DNA from: Erigeron canadensis
Taxonomy: Eukaryota; Streptophyta; Magnoliopsida; Asterales; Asteraceae
DNA length: 64,000 nucleotides
Reading direction: 5' to 3'
NCBI RefSeq assembly: GCF_010389155.1
Contig: NC_057765.1
Span: 44,349,559 to 44,413,558, forward strand
Below the pieces are notes generated by a model. That model ran no database searches. It was not told the origin of the DNA and worked only from the letters and a program-made list of their open reading frames with translations. This document shows positions 46,978 to 57,800 of this stretch, one piece after another. A program made the translations under genes and the position numbers. The first letter of the stretch is position 1, and each line of letters begins with the position of its first letter.

Positions 46978-47976
46978 ATGTTTTCTGTTGTACGGCCGCC
47001 ATCTACAATGACATCAATGGTTCTTCCAAATCTGTACATCACAAACCGCAATATCTGGAAACCCACTAACTACAAGTTAACATTTTCCCATTTAGCCACA
47101 AAATATCGTACTATTTGCTGCACAAATACGTCTTCGTGGGACCCACCACCACCTGTTACATATGCCCTAAAAGATGATAGCACCAAAGGCGAGTTTTTGA
47201 CTAGTTCTACCACCTTATTTGAAACCCTCGATTCTGATCAAACTAAAACAGCCGAGTCTTTGACAACAGATACCAAAAGGGTCACAAAAGTTGGATACAT
47301 TAGATGGCCTCTTTGGCTAATGGGCCCGTCTATTCTTCTGGCCACGGGAATGGTCCCCACCCTTTGGTTACCAGTTTCTTCCATCTTTTTAGGACCAAAC
47401 ATAGCCAGCCTTTTGTCATTGACCGGACTTGACTGCGTATTCAACCTGGGTGCATCGTTGTTCCTGCTCATGGCAGACGCATGCTCACGTCCAAAGGATG
47501 TCACCCTAGAGCCATGTTATAGTCAAGCCCCTTTCAACTACAGGTTCTGGAACATGGTTGCAACTGTATCCGGTCTTATCGTTCCTTTAACAATGTTGTT
47601 TGGTTCTCATAACGGACTTTTTCAACCTCAACTCCCAACAATTTCCTTTGCAATTCTTTTGGGCCCCTATCTTTTGCTTCTTGCAGTACAAATGCTAACT
47701 GAGATGCTGACGTGGCACTGGGAGTCACCTGTTTGGCTTGTGACTCCCATTGTGTATGAAACATACCGTGTTTTGCAGTTGATGAGAGGTTTGAAGCTTG
47801 GTTCTGAGCTTGGGGCACCTGCCTGGACGGTTCATACAATTAGGGGTCTGGTGTGCTGGTGGGTGCTTGTTCTTGGGGTGCAGGTCATGAGGGTTGCTTG
47901 GTATGCAGGATTCACCGCTCACCTTCATAAAAACGAGTCATTGAGTTCTAGTGAAATGGGAGCTGTTTCGGGTTGA
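46978..47976 (+). CDS. plastid-type multi-pass membrane protein (At1g48460/At5g63040-like)
   Basis: Intronless 332-aa frame. Residues 1-50 are Ser/Thr/Asn-rich, poor in acidic residues and end ICCTNTSSW, like a chloroplast transit peptide. Hydrophobic segments lie at about 111-137, 142-168, 190-209, 219-243 and 288-312, so about five membrane spans follow. Distinct stretches are IRWPLWLMGPSILLATGMVP, WESPVWLVTPIVYETYRVLQ and a conserved-looking RGLKLGSELGAP loop. The sequence recalls the uncharacterised plant family of Arabidopsis At1g48460 and At5g63040; no reaction is known to me. Intact. Confidence 0.75.
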   Translation: MFSVVRPPSTMTSMVLPNLYITNRNIWKPTNYKLTFSHLATKYRTICCTNTSSWDPPPPVTYALKDDSTKGEFLTSSTTLFETLDSDQTKTAESLTTDTKRVTKVGYIRWPLWLMGPSILLATGMVPTLWLPVSSIFLGPNIASLLSLTGLDCVFNLGASLFLLMADACSRPKDVTLEPCYSQAPFNYRFWNMVATVSGLIVPLTMLFGSHNGLFQPQLPTISFAILLGPYLLLLAVQMLTEMLTWHWESPVWLVTPIVYETYRVLQLMRGLKLGSELGAPAWTVHTIRGLVCWWVLVLGVQVMRVAWYAGFTAHLHKNESLSSSEMGAVSG

Positions 47977-50343
47977 TGCTGATTACTGAAAGGTTTAAAC
48001 TTTAATTCATTTAAAGACCCTAGTACCATTTGGTATTGTATATAAAGTCCGACAATAAGCTTTAATTGGTACAAGCTTTTAGCGACATTATGCAACTTCT
48101 TAGAAAAAGATGGCAATCACTGTATAAATTTACTGCAAAAATCGTCTAATTTACCTGTGTCTTTTCGAATTTATATCATTGTATACTGACTTCATATATT
48201 ATTGGGTGTTTGGATCATTGGATGTGATGCAGACCGCAGTGATCAGAAAATCCGATTCCTATTTGATAGACCAGTTAGAAATTATCTTTGTGATGGTAAT
48301 TTTAGCTGTCATTTGCTTTCATCATTTTGTAATAGCTTATTATCACTATATACGCTCTGTTGTATTTATACACAGTATAGCTAACAGAAGCTGTGTGCAA
48401 ATCATAACTCCCCTTATGTTATTCAAACTCTTTAGTCTTTAGTAAGTTTATTTTTTACTGTTTAAAGCTATGTCTTCAACCAAAGGATCGTAAGATAATG
48501 ATAGTGTAACGGGATTAGGTTTACATATGGAAAAATGTTGAGAAAGTCTCAGATGTGTGAAGGTTTTTTTCTTTTTAATTTAGCAGAAATTTGGAATTGG
48601 AAATAGATTAGAAGGGAACGCATTACAGGAGGTGTTAGGCGGGAAGTTAGGCCCAACAAAGACTCTCCTTAGGGTGAAGTGTAGAAATAAGCCCCTGTTC
48701 TAGTAATGATACGAGTAGTAATTTACGGAGTAACTCTAAAAATGGAAAAAAAAATAAAGAAGTTACGATTAGCCGTTACATCCATACGGAGGCAGTCATT
48801 AACGACCGATCCACGAAGTCAGGGACCACATGAGAAGAAAAACCCACCAATTTAAACGTTACAGAAGGCAAGGAAAAAAAAAATTACATACGGAAAAGGG
48901 TTTTAGTAACATGAGGCTTTTATGATCTACAAATATTGAAAAATATTCATTTCCTCTAGAAAATTTAAATAAGTACGAGTATAAAAGTAATCTTAATGAG
49001 CTTGATATAAACAGCAAAAGTCTAACTTCCAATACCCATCAAACACATCAGTAACATAAAACTCATCTAGTCTCCATATCTATAACTCTTTCTTCTTTCT
49101 CCCCAAAAATTGAAAATTGAAAATTCCATATTTTCTACTCCTCCTTTCTTCCCAATAATTGAAATACATTAAATGAAAATATAGTACCAAAACGCACATG
49201 AAGTGATGAACAGAGACCGACAACATTCAACAACCGCTGACTTGTAACTTGTAAGTATGATCACTGTAACACTCCTTGAAGACTAAAATTCATATGTAAT
49301 TTCTTGTTCATGGTATCTTCTGATATATTATTGGAGATTTGGAGCTTGGGGGTGACTCGGTTCATATAAACCTTTGTAGTAATTGGATCAGGGGCGGATG
49401 TACCTTGCTTGGAGTGGGGGGTAATGCCCCCGATACAAATGCAAGCTTATAGTTTTATAGAGCATGTAGTGGACATTTTATCATGTAAATTTAAGTAATT
49501 ACATAAGATGCCCTCCGTATAAATATTAGATGCCCTCGTAATCTTAGCCCCATTAAATTTCTTATCTCAACTAGAGTATAGAAACACTCATAAATTAAAT
49601 ACTGAAACAATTTTTCATAAATATTAGTGAAAATTTTAAGTTTGCACTATTTTAGTTGTTATTATTGGCATAATCCTATGATTCTGTGATTGAATTATGT
49701 AGACTATACGTTTTGAACTTGTGATATTCTTTTCGTGGACTTCTTTTTCTACTTATAATCTACTACGAATATATAATTTTTTGCTATCAATTTCCTATTA
49801 TGAGTTCGTTAAAGATAATTATTTATTATATCAGTCATGTGGTTCATAATTTTGGAGTTAATGATTTTCGTATTTGTTTTCTTAGTTCTACACTTCTACT
49901 TGATGTGTTTTTTGCTAATAACATTAATATAAAATAATTGTTTTTCCTAAATACATTTTTTGCAATTTTTTTCAATGTAGCGTTCGTGTCATTAACATTT
50001 GATATTTTGATCTAACTAATATTATGTTAGTATATTTTTGTCATTTGTCTAACTAATATTATGTTGAGAAGTAGGAGCGACATAGATTACAATGGAAGTT
50101 TTGTGTTTGCTTGAATGATTTGTATTTTTTTGTGTGTGTGGATTTATATCTAAAGACCCAATCACTAAGTTAGATTCATGTTTACTTTGGCTTTTAACTT
50201 ATGATATTAAGTTAATAATCATTTTCACTTATGTATTTTAACCATATTTTACGTATCTCATTTTGATCAAACTAATGAATTATCCAACTTTACAGTTTAC
50301 CAACAATAAGCTTTTAGAATACTGTTATGATTATACTTAACAC
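47977..50343. other. intergenic DNA, no gene seen
   Basis: AT-rich. A hAT-like end CAGGGGCGGATGTACC occurs at 49391, but no partner end or 8-bp duplication was found. Short frames are unsupported. Confidence 0.3.
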
Positions 50344-50619
50344 TTAAATTAAATATTTATCAATGAAAAAAAGTAAAGAAAGGTGGGACCGGGATAACGT
50401 TGTGGAGAAGGATAACATACTCTGGCTGAGTGGGATGTGGCGGTTACGGTTGATACGAGCCATATGGCGAAAAAGGAGTTGAATTTGGAGGTGGGTATTG
50501 AGGATAACCTGAAAAGGAGATGGATATGAAAATGAACTAGGAGGTGGGCATTGTGGATAATCTGCTAGGGCTGGATATGGTGCAGCATTTTTAGGATATG
50601 GATTATAATTATTATCCAT
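50344..50619 (-). pseudogene. Tyr/Pro-rich small gene fragment
   Basis: The minus-strand frame opens MDNNYNPYPKNAAPYPALAD and continues with CPPPSSFSYPSPFQ. The neighbouring frame carries on the same style (GYPQYPPPNSTPFSPYGSYQ), so a frameshift or a short intron near 50515 interrupts an XYPPX-type repeat protein. Such N-termini occur in several plant Pro-rich membrane-associated families. Function is not assignable. Confidence 0.35.
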
Positions 50620-50720
50620 TTCTGTCTATAACACTAAATATACAATTATAGATATACATGCATATAACGGAAAAGATTCATTTGATAATTAATTGAATTG
50701 GAAAAACCACAAAAACTTTT

Positions 50721-50820
50721 AAATTATAACTTGATGATCATATGTGAATTTTTTTAAATTATAACTTGATGATCATATGTGAATTTTTTTAAATTATAAC
50801 TTGATGATCATATGTGAATC
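50721..50820. repeat. 35-bp tandem repeat, three copies
   Basis: AAATTATAACTTGATGATCA plus 15 further bases is repeated three times (50721-50755, 50756-50790, 50791 onward partial) with no mismatch in the shared part. Confidence 0.95.
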
Positions 50821-51039
50821 ATACATGTGAAGAAATTCATCCACATATGAATGGATTAAGATGTATTTCATATATTTATGTTTACATTTGAATAATTCTC
50901 CCATAAACCTTACCCTGCATACAATATGATATATACTACTCTTCAAACAAACCAAAATCGTGAAATCCGTCCAAGAATTAAAAAAAAAACTGATATAAAA
51001 TCAACAGATAAATATAAATATATGCCTACAATATAATAA

Positions 51040-51217
51040 GGGAAAAGTGAGTATGAGGTTGTTATGCATCCAACTTGGATGAAAAACCCCTCACATACTA
51101 ATATTTTAATAATTTAAATAAATACATGGCCCCTCATGATTTTTACCTTTTAAAAAAAGGTATGTGAGGGGTTTTTCACCCAACTTGGGTGCCTAACAGC
51201 CTCATATTCTCTTCCCC
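51040..51217. mobile_element. Mutator-type MITE
   Basis: 178 bp. The arms are inverted for about 58 bp (left GGGAAAAGTGAGTATGAGG, right reverse complement GGGGAAGAGAATATGAGG, then both through AAAAACCCCTCACATAC). A perfect 9-bp direct repeat ATATAATAA flanks it (51031-51039, 51218-51226). Non-coding. Confidence 0.88.
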
Positions 51218-51803
51218 ATATAATAAAGTTTGGATTTCTAATATATATTGATCTTCAAAAAAAAAGGTCAACCTTAAAAACAATCCAAGAACTTGTTGGG
51301 ATTTCCAAAACAGAAAGAAACTTTAAGATAAAAGTTTGCAAATTCAAGAAACTACCTTGGAATGGAAAAAGGGAAGTACTACTTGGGTGTAATGTGATCA
51401 AGATTTGTATATACAGTAAATGATAAATATGGTATTTGTGAATATGAATTTGCGATGCTTTGGTTTTGTACAAAGATTTGGAAAAGAAACAGCCTCCTGT
51501 GGTCTACCACAAAGGCTGTAAACGTTTCACAAAGAACACAGACTCCTGTGGTGAATATAACACTCCCCAAAATGAAGGAAACAAAAGACTAGACATTAAC
51601 TTGTCAATAGTTGTCATACCTAGAATAAACATGAAGTCATGAAGGTACCAAAAACAATGCCTCCGCCAATCAAGCACCCAAGTATGGTCCCGAAAGAATT
51701 TCAGAACCACCATCGTACCATGCCCACAAGACCAACCAAGAAGTACTAAACATCTGAAGAAAATTGTTGTCACAACTAAGTTTCAAATTATTCATATGAC
51801 CAT

Positions 51804-53207
51804 TCACCCAGTTGCATCCCTCTTATCCACGCTCTTGATCACGCCCACAGCAACAGTCTGCCTCACGTCCCTTACAACAAACCGACCCAATGGAGGATAC
51901 TCGGAGAAAGTCTCAACCACCAGCGGCTTTATTGGAACCATCTTCACCATTCCAGCATCACCATTTTTTAAGAACTTGGGTTCCGCCTCAAGCTCCTCAA
52001 AAGTCCTCCGGTCAATCTTGGTCAAAAGTTCAGCAAACTTAACAGCAGTGTGAGAAGTATGGCAACATAGCAATGGTGCATACCCTTTTTTAATTTTACC
52101 AGGGTGGTTCATGACGATTACATGAGATGTAAAACTAGCAGCACACTTTGCAGGGTCATCCTTAGAGTTTGAAGCAACATACCCACGCTTAAGATCCTTA
52201 GCAGCAACATTCTGAACGTTGAAACCAACAAAGTCTCCTGGCAATGCCTCAGGCAGTTCTTTGTTGTGAAACTGTACAGATTTGACTTCAGTTGTCAAAT
52301 CAATTGGGCCAAAAGTGACCTCCATACCTGGCTTGATCACACCAGTTGCAACACGTCCCACTGGCACAGTTCCAATGCCACCAATCTTATAGACATCAAG
52401 TACGGGAAGGCGAAGAGGCTTGTCAGATGGTCTTTTTGGCTCATTGATCTGGTTAATGGCTTCAAGTAGAGTTGGACCCGTGTACCACTGAAGGTTAGGT
52501 GACCTCTCGGTCATGTTCTCGCCCTCAAAACCAGAAATTGGGACAAACGAGATGTTATCAGAGTTATATCCAACTTTCCAAAAGAAGGGAGTCAATTGTT
52601 TGACAATATAATGGAACCTAGATTGCGAGTATTTGGGTGAAGTAGCATCCATCTGTAAAACAGCAAATAACGAAGCCAGATATCATTAATGAAATAAGCT
52701 ACAACTATCTTCAGATGCATAAAAGGAAAGAAGAGAAAAAAATAGTACCTTGTTGCAGCAGCAAATCATCTGCTTGACACCAAGTGTAAATGCAAGCAAA
52801 GTGTGATCACGTGTCTGTCCAAGGGTCATTCCATATTCATAAGCAGGAAAAGTAGCGTCAATAATGAGAATCGCGCAGTCAGCCGGGGAGGTTCCAGTGA
52901 TCATGTTCTTAATATAGTCACGATGCCCAGGGGCATCAGTGACAGTGCATATATAGCGAGTGGTCTCAACCTTTGACAAAGAAATGTCAATAGTGATCCC
53001 ACGTTTACGCTCTTCCTTGAGCTTGTCCAACACCCAAGCATATTTGAATGAGCTTTTGTCCATCTCAGCAGCCTCTTTCTCATACCTTTCAATCACTAAC
53101 TTGTCTATTTCACCGAGCTTGTAGAGCAAGTGACCTGTGGTCGTTGACTTCCCAGAATTATAGTGTCCAATGACCACAATGTTGATACGAGTCTTTTCTT
53201 CATCCAT
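51804..53207 (-). CDS. divergent eEF1A-like translation GTPase
   Basis: Two exons on the minus strand: 53207-52749 and 52652-51804, phase 0, GT-AG, giving 435 aa against about 447-449 for plant eEF1A. The start [14 protein letters not shown] replaces the usual MGKEK. All G motifs are recognisable: G14HYNSGKST (usual GHVDSGKST, so V16Y and D17N), GITID (70-74), DAPGH with H95, NKMD (152-155, split by the intron after K153) and PISGFEG. Domains II and III follow ([40 protein letters not shown]). The protein stops at DATG and lacks the basic C-terminal tail. Many usually invariant positions differ. It could be a diverging functional paralogue or an early pseudogene; the open frame and kept intron favour the former. 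Confidence 0.85.
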
Positions 53208-53461
53208 AGTTAATTTGAAATCTGACTGGCTAATGTTATGAACAAAATTCAATGTCAGATAGACGTACTTAGAAAGTATTATACAAGAGAAACTAACACT
53301 ACAGCAGCAACAACAACAAAATTCCGTCAAAAGCAGAAAGACGAGTCAACTATTTAGAAACTTTCACATCAAAGTCCACGTTTCATTCTAATCCTATGTG
53401 TAGCCATTAGTCTAGTGTTACTCCTATACTCTGTAGTCCCAACCAACCCAGTACTCCAAAG

Positions 53462-53863
53462 TAGGGGTGTTATCGAGCCGATCCGAGCTTGATAGCTCGA
53501 CGAGCTTTCAGTATGCAGGCTCGAGCTCGATTCGTTATAGTTAAAATATGGCTCGATTTCGGCTTGAAAAGCTCGAAAAAGGCTCGCGCTTGACTTGTTA
53601 TGTCAATAAGTATTGCTCGAACTCAGTTCGGAACTCTAATTGCTCGAAAAGCTCGACAGAACTTGACTATTCAAGTATTACATATACAATAAATACATAA
53701 TATATTGAAAGCTCGATAAGTATTTGAGTCGAGCTATGTAAAGCTCGAGCCCGACTCGATAATTATTTTGAGCTTGATTTTAGGGCTCGAGCTCGATAAT
53801 AGCTCGACTCGATCGAGTCGAGCTCGAGTTACTCGAAAAAAGCTCGGCTCTATGGTAGCCCTA
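53462..53863. mobile_element. hAT-type MITE with GAGCTCGA-rich interior
   Basis: 402 bp starting TAGGGGTGTTATCGAGCC and ending CTATGGTAGCCCTA, flanked by a perfect 8-bp direct repeat CTCCAAAG (53454-53461, 53864-53871). The interior is packed with AGCTCGA/TCGAGCT palindromes. It lies between the repeated-exon gene and the eEF1A-like gene, which would have been only about 290 bp apart before insertion. Confidence 0.88.
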
Positions 53864-53900
53864 CTCCAAAGAACCACCTCAGTTCATCCGAATCCTTGGG

Positions 53901-55037
53901 TCAACCCCGTATGGATTTTTCCTTCCTACTACAATCAACCAATTTGTTAACGATAGAAAACTTATACGAACAGTTTGGGAGTGTTATTGTAAACTGAAAT
54001 ACAAAAACAAAAAAAACAAAAAATTATTACTTTTTGTCAAACTGAGCCGCTTTAGCTTTCAGTATGGATTCTTCCTTCCTGCTACAACCAACCAATTTGT
54101 TAATGATAGAAAATTTATACCACGAACAATTTTGGGGGTGTTATTGCAAACTGAAATACAAAAACAAAAAGAAAAATTATTACTTGTTGTCAAACTGAGC
54201 CGCTTTAGCTTTCAGTATGGATTCTTCCTTCCTGCTACAATCAACCAATTTATTAATGATAGAAAAATTATACCAGGAACAATTTTGGGGAGCTGAAATA
54301 CATAAACAAACAAACATTCAAAGAGAAAAATTATTACTTTTTGTCAAACTGAGCCACTTTAGCTATTAGTTCACCCGAATCCTTGGGTGAACAACCCTGT
54401 GTGGATTTTCTCTTCCTGCAACAATCAATCAACTTGTTAAACTAGGAACAATTCAGGGGTGTTATTATAAACTGAAATACAAAAACAAACAAACAAAGAG
54501 AAGAATTATTACTTTTTGTCAAAGTGAGACGCTTTAGCTTCTAGTTCACCCGAATCCTTGGATTTCCTTTTCCTCCTGCTACAATCAATCAATTTGTCAA
54601 CCAGAGAAAATTATTATACGTGGAACAATTTGTTGTAAACTGGTATACAAAAACAAACAAATTATTACACTATACTTTTTGTATGCAGTCTTTCAGAAAA
54701 GAAAAATCTTTACATGCTCACTATACCATTGAGAAAACCGGATACAATTATGATCAAAGCGATTATCTATAGTCGATCAGTATCTTACTTTCGGAAAATT
54801 GTACTAATTGCATCATTAAATAAAACAGTATTTGGTGAAAAACACAGACAGCAATTTGGCCAAGGTTTTATAAGGGGAGAGGATATTTACAGTTACTACA
54901 GCTACAAAAACAAAGAAAGAGACAAATTATTACTTGTGTTGAATAGTTGGAGCCGATGAATCTTTTGTCATATGGAAATCTGGGGCAGCAGAATCAAAAC
55001 CCTCGGATGGAGCAGCTGCTGCTTTTACTTCATCCAT
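53901..55037 (-). CDS. novel small gene built from tandemly duplicated phase-2 exons
   Basis: Six exons on the minus strand: 55037-54934, 54575-54513, 54415-54338, 54231-54184, 54078-54031 and 53925-53901. They give 121 aa. The first encodes MDEVKAAAAPSEGFDSAAPD and more up to TIQH. The four middle exons (63, 78, 48 and 48 nt) are all multiples of three, all phase 2 to phase 2, and related: fullest form K-KRKS-PKDSGELxAKxxQFDK, short form KKEESILKAKAAQFDK. Every donor reads AA-GTAATAATT and acceptors are TGCAG or TAGTAG; introns 2-5 are 97-106 bp and also repeated. Exon 6 resembles exon 3 but lacks three bases, which creates the stop. The family is unknown to me. Lys-rich helical repeats are expected. 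Expression is unproven. Confidence 0.6.
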
Positions 55038-55689
55038 GGGAGGGGGTTTAAACCCGACGACAACTGTTATTTGAGTAATTAATTATACCTCTAACAACAA
55101 CAACGATTGGTGGTGTTTGGGGGGATTCGAAAAATAATTAAATTAATAAAGGATAGGGCTTTTTTTATTTTTGATTTTGATTTTAATATAAAGATTGGGA
55201 TCTCTAATTTTAAAAGAAGGAAAATTACACCATTTCGTGAAAATTATGTTTGGTAATAAAGGGGTTTTTATGAGTTTGGAGGCAAAAAAAAACCCTCTTT
55301 AAAAGTAAAGAGTTAACGAGACACGTATTATTCTGATAAACATTATATTTATTGTGTTTTGTATCATATAAAATTTAAAAATTAAAGGTCAATTTAATAA
55401 ATAATTAAAAAGTTATAACATGTGAAATATGAGAAGGGATTTCTTTTTAATTTGAAGGGTCAAGTTAAATTAAATTAAAGGGTTAAGTTGGATTATGTTA
55501 AAGGGTCAAAATTCAACAATCATATATAAATTTTGACTCTTAAATTTAGTTTAAAGGTTCGGATCTCTCTAACATGACTAGCTATGTTAGGAAACTTGCG
55601 GGAATCCCTTCCCATGAACTATTGACTAAAAAAGTATTTCAAAAAATATACGTATTCAATATTCTAAAAGTATATTCCTTTAAATTTGT
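55038..55689. other. upstream region of the repeated-exon gene, no other gene
   Basis: The stretch next to 55038 (reverse strand: GGGTTTAAACCCCCTCCATG) is a plausible leader. The rest is AT-rich and non-coding. Confidence 0.3.
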
Positions 55690-55907
55690 TTTCACTTAAC
55701 TATTGGGTTATAGCCCAGTGGCCACTTTCAAGGGAAAGTCTTAGGTTCGAGTCTTGTCGAAGGCAACACTTTAGATAATCAGTGGATTATTAAGTGGTTG
55801 AGAATCACCTAGACACTAGTCTGACTGGGGGATTAGTGGGTACCAAATGGTACATAAGATCGGGAGGTTTCTATCCAATTACCTTTTTTTTACTTACATT
55901 TTTCACA
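55690..55907 (+). mobile_element. complete tRNA-derived SINE
   Basis: The A-box-like TAGCCCAGTGGCC (55711-55723) and B box GGTTCGAGTCT (55744-55754) are followed by a unique body with GGTACCAAATGGTAC (about 55840) and a T-rich tail. An 11-bp direct repeat TTTAAATTTGT flanks the insertion (55679-55689, 55908-55918). Confidence 0.72.
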
Positions 55908-57715
55908 TTTAAATTTGTATAATGCCATCTTAAAAATGTTATAAGCAATCTGTGTATCTGACACGGGCGTAAATATAATAAAGTTAATATAAATTATGAA
56001 AAATAATAAAGATAACCTATATATCTTTAAAATAAATACTTCTTGATGGGTAATACATTTCTTATAAGAAAAAAAAAACAGATTTATACACGAACATTGA
56101 AAATTTTTCGATTGAAATATATTTTTTTTAAAAACAGATTTATACACGAACATTGAAAATTTTTCGACTAAAATATGTTTTTTCTTCACCGTCTATCTAA
56201 ATATGTTTTAAAAATACCTTAAACATTTATTAAAAACATCAATTTTAGAAGGTCACGCACGGCCTGATATTCTCTAATTTCTTTATACAATTACTAACTC
56301 TAGTTTCTTTATACAATTATTAATTCTCAAACCGTTGTACACAGCTATACATTCTAATCTTAATACTTACTAGTAATACTAACTCAACTTTTACATTCAT
56401 ATTTCTACACACAATTTTATTGTATATATAATACTAATAAATCTGTCGTTATTCATGTTTTTTATAGGACCATGAATAAATCGATCACATCAGAAATGAT
56501 AAAAAGAAAAAAAAGATAAGATGCATTTGACTTTAATGAAGACATTGACTTGAACAAAAACTAACGTTTTTTCAAAGAATGACAATTTTAAGGAGGAAAG
56601 TGAAGGTTGAAGTTGTAATTCTAATGTTTTGTTGTGTTGCAAGTTATTAAATTCTACCAAACATAATTTGCCAATGTATTTTACCATTCTGTGTAGCCAT
56701 AATCCATTCCGGCCGAAGCCCACCAGCCCAGATTTCTTTTATTTTCTATAGTGGAACCATCAATCCCATGATTTAGCCCAGCAACTCACGGCCCACTTCT
56801 CGGCTATAATTCATATTCACATACGACAAAGCTGTTTTCACGTGTTGAAGTCCTAAAACTATACACTTTTTTTAATGGAATTTATTAAATAACACAAAAG
56901 TAAGAGTACAAATTACAAGATGATTGAAGACAGACAATCGCAAGTCAAGACACACTAGGTCTATTACACTAACTATTCCATATATGTAAATGGGAAAAAA
57001 CTAAACATCTTTATATATATACTAAAAAACAACTGATCTAATAAATTATTAACCAATTAAAACTCTCGATTTTATCAAATTAAACATTGATGATGTCATA
57101 ATTCTAATTACAATAATTTTAATTTACAATTCACGAATATACTTACGAATGGATATGTATACAAAATACAATTGATCAATAGTTATCTAATAATTAATGA
57201 ATCTTTAAAATAAGCTTCTAATATCCATTCACGAATATATGGTTTCCGAAGGAATATGTATACAAAATACAATTGAGCAATAGTTATCCAAATGAAGTTT
57301 GTAAATAAGTTTGTAATATCTATTATCCGTATTAGATACAAATTCAGATCTCATTTATATTATGATGATTATGATTATTTTGTTATTAGTTTAGAATTCT
57401 AATAAATAAATTAAACTATATAAACAACGTTAATTTTATTCTAATTTTATTATTTGTATAAGTGTGTTGTTAGTTTAGGATTAGAATATAAATTTTATTT
57501 ATGCGACAAAGATGCGAAGACAAAAAACACTATAACGAATATCGTCTACAAAGAAGTGTTGCAAAAAATGAAAAAAATTATATGCTTCTAATGTTCAAAC
57601 TATTGCATGACTTTATTTTTAATTACATTTTTAACATCTTTCAACATTATTTTTTGACCATTTTACTTTTATTTAATAAGATTTTTTAACTTGCATATAA
57701 TTTTACTTTGATAAG
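55908..57715. other. AT-rich intergenic DNA
   Basis: A 45-bp unit (AACAGATTTATACACGAACA...TTTTTCGA) is repeated at 56077-56112 and 56133-56168. No gene or clear element is seen. Confidence 0.4.
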
Positions 57716-57800
57716 GTCTGTCTACATCTTAACCTTCCCCATACACCGTCGAGGTATTGGGGCTTAAAAACTCGCGGGAAGCGGCACTGAGCAGTTACTT
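57716..57800 (+). mobile_element. 5'-truncated Au-type SINE
   Basis: GTCTGTCTACATCTTAACCT...CCCCATACACCGTCG followed by a TTACTTAC tail matches the 3' half of the SINE at 36295-36545. A Helitron-like CTAG follows an imperfect hairpin at about 57835-57863. Confidence 0.65.

Noticed and set aside
49391..49406. hAT end CAGGGGCGGATGTACC
   Set aside because: No inverted partner or 8-bp duplication was found within several kb, so no element could be delimited.
51804..53207. Processed retro-pseudogene of eEF1A
   Set aside because: It has a spliceable intron in the coding region, no poly(A) tail or target duplications were seen, and the frame is open.
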